From Pelagibius sp. (GTDB lineage: Bacteria; Pseudomonadota; Alphaproteobacteria; Kiloniellales; Kiloniellaceae): a stretch of 64,000 nucleotides of DNA. The stretch covers positions 54,044 to 118,043 of the forward strand of contig NZ_JANQOI010000129.1 of the NCBI RefSeq assembly GCF_028289705.1. Direction: 5' to 3'. A program made the position numbers and the translations under genes. Position 1 is the first letter of the stretch; the number at the start of each line of letters is the position of its first letter. The notes beneath the pieces were generated by a model. That model saw only the letters and a program-made list of their open reading frames with translations, had not been told where the DNA came from and did not search any database. Below are positions 1 to 14,230 of this stretch, piece after piece.

Positions 1-1543
1 GTCTGGACATACGAGGGCCCGCCGCATGTCGGCGCCATGCGGATCGCCACCGCGATGGAGGGCTTGCACTACGTGCTCCACGCGCCGCAGGGCGATACCT
101 ACGCCGACCTGCTGTTCACCATGATCGAGCGGCGCGACCGGCGCCCGCCGGTGACCTACACCACCTTCCAGGCCCGCGATCTGGGCGGCGACACGGCGAA
201 CCTCTTCAAGACCGCCGTGCAGGAAGCCTACGAGCGCTTCAAGCCGGAGGCCCTGCTGGTCGGCGCGTCCTGTACCGCCGAGTTGATCCAGGACGACCCC
301 GGCGGCCTCGCCAAGGCCCTGAACCTGCCGGTGCCGGTGGTCCCCTTGGAGCTGCCCTCCTACCAGCGCAAGGAGAACTGGGGCGCGGCGGAGACCTTCT
401 ACCGGCTGGTGCGCGGTCTTGCCGGGCCGCAGGCCCCGGCGCCCGGAACGCCGCGGCGGGACCGCCCGGACGGGCAGAAGCCCAGCTGCAACATCCTGGG
501 ACCGACGGCGCTCGGGTTCCGGCACCGCGACGACGTGCAGGAGATCACGCGCCTGCTCGATTCGCTGGGCGTAGCGGTGAAGGTCGTCGCACCGCTCGGC
601 GCAAGACCCGCCGATCTGGCGCGCCTCGGCGAAGCGGACTTCAACGTGGTGCTTTATCCGGAGGTGGCCGACACCGCCGCGCGCTGGCTGGAACGGACCT
701 TCAAGCAGCCGCGGGTGACCACGGTGCCCATCGGCGTGGGGGCGACAGAGGACTTCATAGCGGAAGTCGAGGCGCTCTGTTTCGGCGGAGAACCTTCACA
801 TCCCGACACCGCTTCATCGCGCCTGCCCTGGCACGCGCGCTCCATCGACTCGACCTATCTGAACGGCAAGCGGGTCTTCATCTTCGGCGACGCGACCCAT
901 GCCGTCGCCGCGGCCCGGGTCGCCACCGAGGAACTCGGCTTCAAGGTGGTCGGCCTCGGCACCTACAGCCGCGAGTTCGCACGCGATCTGCGCAGTGCCG
1001 CCGAGCGCTACGAGGTGGAGCCGCTGATCACCGACGACTACCTGGAGGTGGAAGCCCGCATCGTCGAGCTGCAGCCCGAACTGGTGTTGGGCACCCAGAT
1101 GGAGCGGCACATCGCCAAACGCCTGGGCATCGGCTGCGCGGTGATCTCGGCGCCGGTCCATGTGCAGGACTTCCCGGCACGCTACTCGCCGCAGATGGGC
1201 TTCGAGGGCGCCAACGTGCTCTTCGACACCTGGGTCCACCCCTTGATGATGGGCCTGGAGGAGCACCTGATCGGCATGTTCCGGGAGGATGCGGAATTCG
1301 GCGCCGACGCCCGGCCTTCCCATCTCGGGCACGCCGCCGAGCCCGTGGCGACGCCGGCAGTCAATGGCCACGGCGAGGTCGGCAACGCGGTGCCGGCCAA
1401 TGACAGCGAGATCCGTTGGGCCGACGAGGCCGAGCGGGAACTCGGCAAGGTTCCTTTCTTCGTCCGCGGCAAGGTCCGCCGCAATACCGAGCGCTTTGCC
1501 CGCGACGGCGGCAAAGCACTGATCACCCTTGAGACTCTCTACG

Positions 1544-1569
<26 letters not shown>
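1..1569 (+). CDS. bchB: Light-independent protochlorophyllide reductase subunit B (5'-partial)
   Basis: BchB is the catalytic-side partner of BchN in the dark-operative protochlorophyllide reductase, which reduces the C17=C18 double bond with electrons from BchL. The reading frame is open from base 1 ([21 protein letters not shown]), matching the family N-terminus minus about four residues, so the true start lies just outside the window; the ATG at 37 is internal. The conserved [23 protein letters not shown] block is followed by a nitrogenase-like fold, and the C-terminus has the usual [16 protein letters not shown] segment that binds substrate. A proline/alanine-rich insert lies near residues 425-455. 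bchH begins inside its 3' end. In relatives bchF and bchN lie directly upstream. Confidence 0.96.
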
Positions 1570-6168
<4,599 letters not shown>

Positions 6169-6180
6169 AGAGAGGCAGTG

Positions 6181-6882
6181 GTGCAGACAGGGTCTTACAT
6201 CGAACGGCGTGGCGAGCTCGAGACCTACTTCGACCGCACGGCGGCCGAGGCCTGGTCGCGCCTGACCTCCGACGCACCGGTCGGGCGCATCCGCGCCACC
6301 GTGCGCGCGGGCCGGGACCGCATGCGCTCCATACTGCTCGGCTGTCTGCCGCGGGATCTGCACGGAACGCGCCTGCTGGACGCCGGCTGCGGCACCGGTG
6401 CGCTCGCCGTTGAGGCGGCGCGGCGCGGGGCCGATGTGACGGCGGTCGATCTCTCTCCCACGCTGGTGAGTTTGGCGCAGGAGCGCCAGCCCCGCGATCT
6501 CGGCGCCGGGTCGCTGCGCTTTCAGGTCGGCGACATGACCGACCCTGCGCTCGGCACCTTCGATCACGTGGTGGCGATGGATTCGCTCATCCACTACGAA
6601 GCCGAAGACGCTGTTGCCATGCTCACGCGTCTGTCCGCGAGGTCGGGCGGCAGCCTTCTCTTCACCTTCGCGCCGCGCACGAAACCGCTGGCGGTCATGC
6701 ATGCGGTGGGCCGCCTGTTTCCGCGGGGCAATCGCGCCCCGGCGATCGAACCTCTGAAGGAGATCGATCTGCGCCGCCGTCTGGCGATGGCCGAGGGTCT
6801 GGACGGCTGGCAGATCGGCCACAGCGAGCGTGTCGTCAACGGGTTCTATACCTCCCAAGCCGTGGAACTGAGGCGCGGATGA
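6181..6882 (+). CDS. bchM: Magnesium-protoporphyrin IX O-methyltransferase
   Basis: BchM transfers a methyl group from S-adenosylmethionine to the C13 propionate of Mg-protoporphyrin IX, making the substrate for AcsF. The SAM-binding motif LLDAGCGTGALAVEAARRGADV lies near residues 63-84 and is followed by the VDLSPTLV strand; the FDHVVAMDSLIHYE segment is typical of the family. Two adjacent GTG codons (6178 and 6181) could start the gene; an AGAGAGG ribosome-binding site at 6169-6175 is spaced better for 6181. The product is about 233 residues. The stop overlaps lhaA by 4 nt. Confidence 0.95.
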   Translation: MQTGSYIERRGELETYFDRTAAEAWSRLTSDAPVGRIRATVRAGRDRMRSILLGCLPRDLHGTRLLDAGCGTGALAVEAARRGADVTAVDLSPTLVSLAQERQPRDLGAGSLRFQVGDMTDPALGTFDHVVAMDSLIHYEAEDAVAMLTRLSARSGGSLLFTFAPRTKPLAVMHAVGRLFPRGNRAPAIEPLKEIDLRRRLAMAEGLDGWQIGHSERVVNGFYTSQAVELRRG

Positions 6883-8318
6883 CGAGGCTGCAGACCTTCA
6901 TCGCCCGCGGATGGCAGCAGCTCGGGCCGAGGTTCCTGCCCTTCGCCGATGCGGCAACCAAGGAGCTACCCCTCGGCCGTCTGCTGCGCCTGTCCCTGTT
7001 CCAGGTTTCGGTCGGCATGGCCGTGGTTCTGATCACCGGGGTACTGAACCGGGTCATGATCGTGGAGCTCAGCGTGCCGGCCTGGTTCGTCGCCTTGGCC
7101 GTGGCCCTGCCGCTGATCTTCGCCCCGTTGCGTGTCCTCATCGGCTTCCGCTCGGACTATCACCGATCGGTGCTCGGCTGGCGGCGGGTGCCCTACATCT
7201 GGACCGGTACCCTGATCCAGTTCGGCGGCCTCTCCATCATGCCCTTCGCCCTGATGGTGCTCTCCGGCGACAACGTCATTTTCGTGCCGCCGATCGTCGG
7301 CCAGAGCGCCGCGGCCCTTGCGTTCCTCATGGTGGGTATCGGCCTCCACATGGCGCAGACCGCGGGGCTCGCGCTGGCCACGGACCTGGCCCCCGCCGAG
7401 TCGCGCCCGCGGGTCGTCGCACTGCTTTACGTCATGCTGCTCCTCGGCATGGTGGCCAGCGCCCTGGTCTTTGGCGCGCTGCTGGCCGACTTCAACCCGG
7501 TCAAGCTGATCAAGGTGATCCAGGGTGCGGCCGTGGTGACCATGGTCTTCAACGTCCTCGCGCTCTGGCAGCAGGAGGTGCGCGATCCCGCGCGCACCGA
7601 CCCGGCCCTGCCGCGGCCGGACTTCGCCGAGACCTGGCAGGGATTCGTGCGCCAGGGCCGCGTCCTGCGCCTGCTGGTGGCCATCGGCCTGGGGACCGCC
7701 GCCTTCAGCATGCAGGACATTCTGCTGGAGCCCTACGGCGGCCAGATCCTCGGTCTCACGGTGGGGGCGACGACGGTCCTGACGGCCCTCCTGGCCGGCG
7801 GCACGCTGCTCGGTCTCGGCCTCGCCGCCCGCCGCCTGGGCCGTGGCGCCGAACCGCATCGCCTGGCGGGTTGGGGCGCCGTCTGCGGCCTCGCCGCCTT
7901 TGCCCTGGTGATTCTGTCCGCGCCGCTGCATTCGGCTTTGCTGTTCCGCGCCGGCACGGCGCTCATCGGCTTCGGCGGCGGGCTCTTCGCCGTCGGCACG
8001 CTGACGGCCATGATGGCCCTGGCCCAGGGCGCCCACAGCGGCATCGCGCTCGGCGCCTGGGGGGCGGTTCAGGCCTGCTGTGCCGGCGGCGCCATCGCCC
8101 TGGGCGGCATGCTCCGCGATCTCGTCTCAGAACTGGCGACGGCCGGGGCGCTGGGCCCGGTTCTCACCGGTCCGGCGGTCGGCTACGGCGCCGTCTACCA
8201 CATCGAAATCATCCTGTTGTTTGCCACCCTCGTCGCCCTCGGGCCCCTGGTGCGCGCCAAAGAAAGAGACGGCGCGTCATCGAAGAACCGCTTTGGGCTG
8301 GCCGAGTTTCCCGGCTAG
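6879..8318 (+). CDS. lhaA: LH1 assembly / BCD-family transporter LhaA
   Basis: The 479-residue polytopic membrane protein belongs to the PucC/LhaA (BCD) branch of the major facilitator superfamily, which assists assembly of the light-harvesting 1 antenna, possibly by delivering bacteriochlorophyll. About 12 hydrophobic segments are visible, with the family motifs LSLFQVSVGMAVVLITGVLNRVMIVEL near residues 38-64 and FRSDYHRSVLGWRRVPYIW near residues 90-108. Its position between bchM and puhA is the classic lhaA (F1696/orf428) place. It overlaps bchM by ATGA; a GGAGG site for puhA follows its stop. Confidence 0.93.
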   Translation: MTRLQTFIARGWQQLGPRFLPFADAATKELPLGRLLRLSLFQVSVGMAVVLITGVLNRVMIVELSVPAWFVALAVALPLIFAPLRVLIGFRSDYHRSVLGWRRVPYIWTGTLIQFGGLSIMPFALMVLSGDNVIFVPPIVGQSAAALAFLMVGIGLHMAQTAGLALATDLAPAESRPRVVALLYVMLLLGMVASALVFGALLADFNPVKLIKVIQGAAVVTMVFNVLALWQQEVRDPARTDPALPRPDFAETWQGFVRQGRVLRLLVAIGLGTAAFSMQDILLEPYGGQILGLTVGATTVLTALLAGGTLLGLGLAARRLGRGAEPHRLAGWGAVCGLAAFALVILSAPLHSALLFRAGTALIGFGGGLFAVGTLTAMMALAQGAHSGIALGAWGAVQACCAGGAIALGGMLRDLVSELATAGALGPVLTGPAVGYGAVYHIEIILLFATLVALGPLVRAKERDGASSKNRFGLAEFPG

Positions 8319-8342
8319 TCCGTTCGTCTGTGGAGGTTTGCC

Positions 8343-9128
8343 ATGCCAACCGGCGCATTCACCAGCTATATCGACGTTGCCCAGATCGCTCTCTATCTCT
8401 TCTGGGTGTTTTTCGCCCTGCTGATCTTCTATCTGCGGCGCGAGGACAAGCGGGAAGGCTATCCCCTGGAATCGGACCGCTCCGACCGGGTGACCGTGCA
8501 GGGCTTTCCCAGTGTGCCGGAGGCCAAGACCTTCCTCCTGCCGCACGGCGGCACGCAGACCGCACCGCGCGCCGAAAAGGACACCCGCCCCTTGCACGCT
8601 GAGCCGTCGTCCTACTTCCCGGGCGCGCCGCTCATGCCCACGGGAAATCCCATGACCGATGCCGTCGGGCCGGCATCCTACGCGGAACGCTCCGACACGC
8701 CGGACCTGACCCTTGAGGGCGCCCCGAAGATCGTGCCCCTGCGTGTCGCCGGCGACTTCTACCTGGAGCCGCGCGACCCGGACCCGCGCGGCTGCGACGT
8801 GGTCGCCGCCGACGGGAAGGTTGCCGGCAAGGTGGTCGACGCCTGGGTGGACCGTGCCGAGGTCCTCATCCGTTACCTGGAGGCCGAGGTCGCCGGCGCG
8901 GAGGGCCAGCGCCGCGTCCTGCTGCCCATGACCTGCGTGCGCATGACCGGCGGCAAGAAGGGTCCGCGCCAGGTGAGCATCAATGCGATCACCGCCGCGC
9001 AGTTCGCCGATATTCCTGCAACCAGCAATCCGGAGCAGGTGACCCTTCTGGAAGAAGACCGCATCTGTGCCTACTTCGCCGGCGGCAATCTCTATGCGAC
9101 GGCACAGCGTCAGGAGCCGATCCTATGA
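8343..9128 (+). CDS. puhA: Photosynthetic reaction centre H subunit
   Basis: PuhA caps the cytoplasmic face of the L/M reaction-centre core and guides proton uptake to the secondary quinone. The 261-residue protein begins MPTGAFTSYIDVAQIALYLFWVFFALLIFYLRREDKREGYPLE across its start, giving one membrane anchor at about residues 12-32, followed by the PRC-barrel cytoplasmic domain (KIVPLRVAGDFYLEPRDPDPRG and GKVVDAWVDRAEVLIRYLE). A GGAGG Shine-Dalgarno sits 5-10 nt before the ATG. The last codons overlap puhB by ATGA. Confidence 0.97.
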   Translation: MPTGAFTSYIDVAQIALYLFWVFFALLIFYLRREDKREGYPLESDRSDRVTVQGFPSVPEAKTFLLPHGGTQTAPRAEKDTRPLHAEPSSYFPGAPLMPTGNPMTDAVGPASYAERSDTPDLTLEGAPKIVPLRVAGDFYLEPRDPDPRGCDVVAADGKVAGKVVDAWVDRAEVLIRYLEAEVAGAEGQRRVLLPMTCVRMTGGKKGPRQVSINAITAAQFADIPATSNPEQVTLLEEDRICAYFAGGNLYATAQRQEPIL

Positions 9129-9814
9129 GCAGCGCTGCACATGGCCACGACGATTTCGCCTTCGAACCGGTCCGCGGCCTGCCGGAGGAGTTGCCAGCCG
9201 GAGAACATATGCTCTGGCAGGGTGCGCCGGCCTGGCGCTCCCTGGCGCGCCGCGTCTTCCATACCCGCAAGATCGCCGTCTATGTGACGTTGCTGCTGCT
9301 CTGGCAGGGCGTGACGACGCTTCACGACGGCGGCGGCTTCGCCACGGCCGCGGTTGCCGTGCTGATCGCCTCGCCCCTGGCCGTCGCCGCCGTTGCCATC
9401 CCCAGCTTGCTGGCTTGGCTTTCGGCCCGCTCCACGGTCTACACCATCACCAACAAGCGGGTGGTGATTCGCTCCGGCATTGCCTTGGATGTCACCGTGA
9501 ACCTGCCGCTGTCCAAGATCGCAACGGCGGCCAAGCGGCTCCATCGGGACGGTAGTGGCGATATCTCCATGACCTTCATTGGGAAGGAGCGCATTGCCTA
9601 TATGGCGCTCTGGCCCAATGCCCGGCCCTGGCACCTGTCGCGGCCGCAGCCGACGCTGCGCTGCCTGCCGGATCCGGACCCCGTGTCGGATCTCCTGGTC
9701 CGAACCCTGATCGCGGCACAGTCCGAAGCCGGGCTGCAGACCGTCGAGGGCCGCGCGCAGGCCGCGCCCTCCGCGGACAGCCAGCGCCGCCCGCTGGTCG
9801 CCGCGGCTTCTTGA
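9125..9814 (+). CDS. puhB: Photosynthetic complex assembly protein PuhB (bacterial PH domain)
   Basis: PuhB is a membrane protein that helps assemble the reaction centre. The 229-residue product has the family opening FEPVRGLPEELPAGEHMLWQGAPAW, two hydrophobic segments near residues 55-70 and 75-100, and a bacterial PH-like domain marked by STVYTITNKRVVIRSGIAL. Its placement directly after puhA with an ATGA overlap, and before puhC, is the standard puhABC order. The C-terminal 30 residues are low-complexity and poorly conserved. Confidence 0.93.
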   Translation: MSSAAHGHDDFAFEPVRGLPEELPAGEHMLWQGAPAWRSLARRVFHTRKIAVYVTLLLLWQGVTTLHDGGGFATAAVAVLIASPLAVAAVAIPSLLAWLSARSTVYTITNKRVVIRSGIALDVTVNLPLSKIATAAKRLHRDGSGDISMTFIGKERIAYMALWPNARPWHLSRPQPTLRCLPDPDPVSDLLVRTLIAAQSEAGLQTVEGRAQAAPSADSQRRPLVAAAS

Positions 9815-9830
9815 GAAGGGAGAAACTACC

Positions 9831-10283
9831 TTGGCTGAGACGCATCACCAGGCGGACGCCATTCCCCGGCCGGTCCTGATCGCGGCCGGCGCCATGGTTG
9901 CTATTGCGATCGCTCTGGCCGCCTTCAGTCAGATCAGCGGCCTGGGGCGCGTTGGCGTTCCCGAGGCCGAAGTGATCGCCAGCAAGGATCTGCGTATCGA
10001 GGAGCGCGGTGACGGCAGAATCGTCGTTCTGAGCGATACGGGGACATCAACCCTCGAGCCGGAGAACGGGGGCTTTCTGCTTGGCATCGTGCGTGGCCTT
10101 GGCCGCGAACGAACGCGCCAAGCCATAGAACTGGACGCACCCTACACCTTGACCAGGTGGACCGATGGGCGCCTGTCGTTACGAGACCGGACGACCGGCA
10201 ACGAAGTGCAACTCGCCGGATTCGGACCAACCAATTTGCACGCTTTCGCCCGGCTGTTGGCGTCAGAGGACCAAACACAGTGA
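9831..10283 (+). CDS. puhC: Photosynthetic complex assembly protein PuhC
   Basis: PuhC supports assembly of the RC-LH1 core. The 150-residue product has one N-terminal membrane anchor (IAAGAMVAIAIALAAFS, about residues 19-35) and a soluble domain with the family pattern DLRIEERGDGRIVVLSDTG and ENGGFLLGIVRGLGRER. The start is a TTG at 9831 with an AAGGGAG ribosome site 8 nt upstream; no ATG or GTG fits better. It lies 16 nt after puhB and just before acsF, as in related superoperons. Confidence 0.9.
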   Translation: MAETHHQADAIPRPVLIAAGAMVAIAIALAAFSQISGLGRVGVPEAEVIASKDLRIEERGDGRIVVLSDTGTSTLEPENGGFLLGIVRGLGRERTRQAIELDAPYTLTRWTDGRLSLRDRTTGNEVQLAGFGPTNLHAFARLLASEDQTQ

Positions 10284-10316
10284 TGCTTGCCACAGGCAAA
10301 CGCAGAGGAGACCGCC

Positions 10317-11381
10317 ATGGATGATCTCAGCCTCAAGGATGCCGTCAACGTCACGACGCGCCAGGCGATCACGGAAGACCTCATCTCGCCGCGCTTCTAC
10401 ACCACCGACTTCGAGGCCATGGACCGCCTGGATGTCAGTTCCGTGCGCCGGGAGTGGGATGCGCTGATGGCGGAGTTCAAGGAGGACAACAACCGCCATC
10501 ATTTCGACCGCGATCCGAAATTCAACGTCGATGTCGACAGCCTTCCGGAGGATCTGCGCGAGGAGTTCCTCGACTTCCTGGTCAGCTCCCTCACCGCGGA
10601 GTTCTCCGGCTGTGTGCTCTACGCCGACATCAAGACCAAGGTGAAGAACCCCGACATCAAAGCCCTCATGGGGGCCATGAGCCGCGACGAGTCCCGCCAT
10701 GCCGGCTTCATCAACAAGGCCCTGAAGGACTTCAACCTGGGCATCGAGCTCGGCTTCTTGCGCAAGACCAAGAAGTACACCTTCTTCAAGCCGAAGTTCA
10801 TCTTCTATGCAACCTATCTGTCGGAGAAGATCGGCTACGCCCGTTACATCACCATCTATCGCCAGCTCGAGCGCAATCCGGAATATCGCTTCCATCCCAT
10901 CTTCAAGTGGTTCGAGGCCTGGTGTAACGACGAGTTCCGCCACGGCGAGGCCTTCGCCCTGATCATGCGCGCCGATCCGAAGCTGCTGCGTGGCCACAAC
11001 AAGCTGTGGATCCGTTTCTTCCTGCTGGCCGTCTTCGCCACCATGTATGTGCGCGATCACGCGCGGCCGGCGCTGAATCGGGCACTCGGCCTCGATCCGA
11101 CCGAGTTCGACTTCACGGTCTTCGAGATCACCACGGAGATCTCCAAGCAGATCTTCCCGGTGAGCCTCGATCTCGACAACCCGGCGTTCCACGCCGGCCT
11201 CGAGCGTCTGCGGCGTATCGCCGAGGCCAGCAAAGCCGCCAAGGAAAGGGGTGGGCTGATCGGCGGCGTGCAACGCGCCGGGCTGGCGGTCGCCGGCGCC
11301 TTGACTTTTGCCCGGCTCTATCTCCTGCCGACGCGCAAACACGCCCTGCCGCAGAACGTCCGGCTCGATCCGGTCTGGTAA
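10317..11381 (+). CDS. acsF: Aerobic magnesium-protoporphyrin IX monomethyl ester cyclase
   Basis: AcsF is the O2-dependent di-iron cyclase that forms the fifth ring of bacteriochlorophyll. The 354-residue product shows both iron-ligand clusters: DESRH at residues 124-128 and [10 protein letters not shown] with Glu206 and His209, plus upstream glutamates in [15 protein letters not shown]. The ATG at 10317 ([11 protein letters not shown]) is chosen because GAGGAG lies just upstream; an earlier in-frame start at 10287 would overlap only poorly conserved sequence. The oxygen-independent alternative BchE is not in the window, so this locus supports pigment synthesis under air. Confidence 0.96.
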   Translation: MDDLSLKDAVNVTTRQAITEDLISPRFYTTDFEAMDRLDVSSVRREWDALMAEFKEDNNRHHFDRDPKFNVDVDSLPEDLREEFLDFLVSSLTAEFSGCVLYADIKTKVKNPDIKALMGAMSRDESRHAGFINKALKDFNLGIELGFLRKTKKYTFFKPKFIFYATYLSEKIGYARYITIYRQLERNPEYRFHPIFKWFEAWCNDEFRHGEAFALIMRADPKLLRGHNKLWIRFFLLAVFATMYVRDHARPALNRALGLDPTEFDFTVFEITTEISKQIFPVSLDLDNPAFHAGLERLRRIAEASKAAKERGGLIGGVQRAGLAVAGALTFARLYLLPTRKHALPQNVRLDPVW

Positions 11382-11411
11382 CCGCCAAGGGGGGAGACGA
11401 GAGGCAAGCGC

Positions 11412-12635
11412 ATGACAGAATACGGCCTTCCCGTACTCTTCGCGCTTTTCGTCTGGTGGTTCTCCACCGGGCTGATCCTCTATCTGGATGGTCTGCCGCG
11501 GCACACCTTCCGCTGGAGTATGTTGGGAGCCACCCTCCTGCTGGCCGCTTCGGTCTACGGGCTCGCCGTCACCAAGAACGACACCAGCGTCGCCGGTGCC
11601 TATTGGGCTTTTACCTTCGGCCTCCTGGTCTGGGGCTGGCAGGAGATCAGTTTCTGTATGGGCTTCGTGACGGGCCCGCGGAAAGCAAGCTGCCCTGAGG
11701 GCTGCTCCGGATGGCGGCACTTCGGCCACGCCATACAAGCAATCCTCTACCATGAGCTTGCCATCATCGCCGGGGCGGTGATCGTCGTCGCCGTCACCTG
11801 GAACGGCGCCAATCAGGTGGGCACCTGGACCTTCATGATCCTCTGGTGGATGCGTCAGAGTGCCAAGCTCAACGTCTTTCTCGGCGTGCGCAATCTGAGC
11901 GAGGAGTTTTTGCCCGAGCACATGGAGTTCCTGAAAGGCTTCCTCACCAAGAAGCCCATGAACCTGCTGTTCCCCATATCGATCACCGTCTCCACCGCCA
12001 TCCTCACCTGGCTGGTGCTGTTGGTAGTGGCGCCGGGCGCCAGCGCGTTCGAGGTCGCCGGCCTGACCTTGCTGGCCACCATGCTGGGCCTTGCCGTCCT
12101 GGAGCACTGGTTCCTGGTGCTGCCGCTGCCCGCCACCTCGCTCTGGAGCTGGTGGCTCTCCTCCCGCGGCAAGGCGGTGCCCTTCGACGTGGAGACGCAC
12201 GATCCCTCGGCGGAGCATGACCGAAATCACGAGCGCGGCGCAGAGGGGGATCACAACGTGGCCAGCCTCGGCGTGGAAACCTGGAGCGCGGCCTTGGACA
12301 GAGATTGCGATCCGGAGGCGCTCAACGCATTCCTGCACCGCATTGCGGCCGGCGCCGGCGGCGCGATCGACCGGGTCAAGGGCATCGCCCGCGCGGAGAG
12401 CGGCTGGCTGCATTTCGACCTTGCCGGCGGAAAAGTCAGCATGGCCGCCTTTGCCCCCGGTGAGGAGGAGGTCCCGCGGATCATAGCCATCGGCCGCGGC
12501 CTCGACCGGCCGGCCCTGGAAAACGGCATTGCGGGCTGCGTCATCGCGGCCTGCCGGACCCAGAGAATTGAGAACCCAAGTGGGAAGGAGACGAAGAATG
12601 GACTACCAGAGCTTCTTCGACCAGCAGCTTACTGA
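11412..12635 (+). CDS. puhE: PuhE photosynthetic complex assembly protein fused to a CobW_C-like domain
   Basis: Residues 1 to about 262 are a PuhE (DUF3623) membrane protein with about seven hydrophobic segments and family patterns GYWAF-like [21 protein letters not shown] and [19 protein letters not shown]. PuhE is usually about 270 residues; here a charged His/Asp/Glu linker (about 265-282) leads into about 90 residues resembling the CobW C-terminal domain ([37 protein letters not shown]). An AGAGGGGGA ribosome-binding site lies 7 nt before an in-frame GTG at 12258, so the C-terminal part could also be made separately. The 3' end overlaps hemA by 38 nt. The function of the added domain is unknown. 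Confidence 0.85.
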   Translation: MTEYGLPVLFALFVWWFSTGLILYLDGLPRHTFRWSMLGATLLLAASVYGLAVTKNDTSVAGAYWAFTFGLLVWGWQEISFCMGFVTGPRKASCPEGCSGWRHFGHAIQAILYHELAIIAGAVIVVAVTWNGANQVGTWTFMILWWMRQSAKLNVFLGVRNLSEEFLPEHMEFLKGFLTKKPMNLLFPISITVSTAILTWLVLLVVAPGASAFEVAGLTLLATMLGLAVLEHWFLVLPLPATSLWSWWLSSRGKAVPFDVETHDPSAEHDRNHERGAEGDHNVASLGVETWSAALDRDCDPEALNAFLHRIAAGAGGAIDRVKGIARAESGWLHFDLAGGKVSMAAFAPGEEEVPRIIAIGRGLDRPALENGIAGCVIAACRTQRIENPSGKETKNGLPELLRPAAY

Positions 12636-13836
12636 TCTTCGGCAGGAAGGGCGCTATCGCGTCTTCGCCGACCTGGAGCGCCGGGCCGGCAAGTTTCCGC
12701 AGGCCACCTGCCATCCTTCGCGACAGCCGGGCGAGAACCCCGGCGAGCCCTGTGGCGAAGTCACGGTTTGGTGCTCCAACGATTACCTCGGCATGGGGCA
12801 GCATCCGGACGTCCTGAAAGCCATGCACGAGGCGATCGATCGCTGCGGAGCGGGGGCCGGCGGAACCCGGAATATCTCCGGCACCAATCACTACCACGTG
12901 CTCCTGGAACAGGAACTCGCGGATCTGCATCAGAAAGAGGCGGCGCTGCTCTTTACCTCCGGCTATGTCTCCAACTGGGCGGCCCTGACCACCCTGGCCG
13001 CGCGCCTGCCCGACTGTGTCGTCGTCTCTGACTCCAAGAACCACGCCTCGATGATCGAAGGCATCCGCCATTCGCGGGCGGAAAAGCGGATCTTCAAGCA
13101 CAACGACCCGGAAGACTTGGCCCGCAAGCTGGCCGACCTCGATCCGGACCGCGCAAAGCTGGTCGCCTTCGAATCGGTCTACTCCATGGACGGCGATATC
13201 GCCCCCATTGCCGAGATCTGCGACGTGGCCGAGCGCTACGGCGCCATGACCTATCTCGACGAAGTCCATGCCGTCGGTCTCTACGGGCCACGCGGCGGCG
13301 GCATCGCGGAGCGCGAAGGCCTGATGGACCGCGTCACGGTCATCGAAGGCACCCTCGGCAAGGCCTTCGGGGTCCTCGGCGGATACATCACCGGCTCTGC
13401 CGCGCTGGTCGATTTCGTGCGCAGCTATGCCTCCGGCTTCATTTTCACCACTGCGCTGCCTCCGGCGGTGGCTGCCGGCGCCCTGGCGTCGGTTCGCCAT
13501 CTGAAGCGGAGCAAAATCGAACGGGCCCGTCATCAGGAGCGTGCGGCCAGCCTCAAGTGGTTGCTCACCCAGGCCGGCCTGCCGGTGATGCCCTCGGACA
13601 GCCATATCGTCCCGGTGCTGGTCGGCGAGCCCTGCAAATGCAAGGCGGTGACGGATCTGCTGTGGGAGCGCTACGGCATCTACGTGCAGCCCATCAACTA
13701 CCCGACGGTCGAACGCGGGACCGAACGGCTGCGCCTGACTCCCTCGCCGCTCCACAGCGATGACGATATGGACCGCCTGGTCGCGGCCCTCTGCGAGATC
13801 TGGTCGGAGTTCGAACTGGTCCGGGAGGCGGCCTGA
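12598..13836 (+). CDS. hemA: 5-aminolevulinate synthase
   Basis: HemA condenses glycine and succinyl-CoA to 5-aminolevulinate (the C4 route), the precursor of heme and bacteriochlorophyll. The 412-residue PLP enzyme has the active-site lysine at residue 255 in [13 protein letters not shown], the glycine-rich [17 protein letters not shown] block, and [11 protein letters not shown]. The ATG at 12598 ([11 protein letters not shown]) has a GGAAGGAG site upstream and matches the family N-terminus; an earlier in-frame start lies within puhE. It closes the bch-puh superoperon, tying precursor supply to pigment genes. Confidence 0.97.
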   Translation: MDYQSFFDQQLTDLRQEGRYRVFADLERRAGKFPQATCHPSRQPGENPGEPCGEVTVWCSNDYLGMGQHPDVLKAMHEAIDRCGAGAGGTRNISGTNHYHVLLEQELADLHQKEAALLFTSGYVSNWAALTTLAARLPDCVVVSDSKNHASMIEGIRHSRAEKRIFKHNDPEDLARKLADLDPDRAKLVAFESVYSMDGDIAPIAEICDVAERYGAMTYLDEVHAVGLYGPRGGGIAEREGLMDRVTVIEGTLGKAFGVLGGYITGSAALVDFVRSYASGFIFTTALPPAVAAGALASVRHLKRSKIERARHQERAASLKWLLTQAGLPVMPSDSHIVPVLVGEPCKCKAVTDLLWERYGIYVQPINYPTVERGTERLRLTPSPLHSDDDMDRLVAALCEIWSEFELVREAA

Positions 13837-14230
13837 TAGCGACGAGGCCTGTAAACCCAGCCGGCGGGCGGACGTGAGGTAACTTCGCCTCCGACTATCG
13901 GTGGTTGTGTTGGGGTTTGGATAACAACATAAAGGGGGTGTGAATCGGTTACTATTGCTCTGAATTCACAAACATTTCAGTGAATTGTGGTTGCACCCTG
14001 ACAGCCTCTGTCCACTATAATGGACAGACTTCGGCGTAACATGTAAAACAACATTTATAAGCAGGTCGTCATGCATAAGGCCTGCGTGCTGGGGAACAGG
14101 TTAGAGAGAACCCTGATCGCTTCGCCGAGGGTCCTTATTCCGGGATTCCGCGGCGGTCGGATTTTATGCCATCGGCGATGGGCGCCGGTCGCGATCATGC
14201 CTGAGGGAAGGCGCAGCAGCCCAATCGATC
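13837..14230. other. Regulatory intergenic region between hemA and ppsR
   Basis: This 394-bp stretch encodes nothing convincing. It is AT-richer than its neighbours between about 13900 and 14070. It contains two TGT-N12-ACA motifs (annotated separately) and a consensus TATAAT hexamer at 14016-14021 inside the second one. A further near-direct repeat of TGAATT occurs at about 13961 and 13981. A short open frame from 14071 has no ribosome site or family resemblance and is treated as non-coding leader. Confidence 0.7.
13986..14026 (+). promoter_or_regulatory. Two PpsR/CrtJ-type operators over the ppsR promoter
   Basis: Two TGT-N12-ACA motifs are visible: TGTGGTTGCACCCTGACA at 13986-14003 and TGTCCACTATAATGGACA at 14009-14026, the latter a near-perfect palindrome with the full TGTC-N10-GACA form. 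They are separated by 5 bp rather than the usual 8. The second encloses TATAAT at 14016-14021, so bound PpsR would block polymerase. This suggests negative autoregulation; binding itself is inferred from the known family consensus. Confidence 0.75.

Noticed and set aside
10263..12413. A 716-codon open frame antisense to acsF and puhE
   Set aside because: Shadow of well-identified genes on the + strand; composition is that of codon-position mirror frames.
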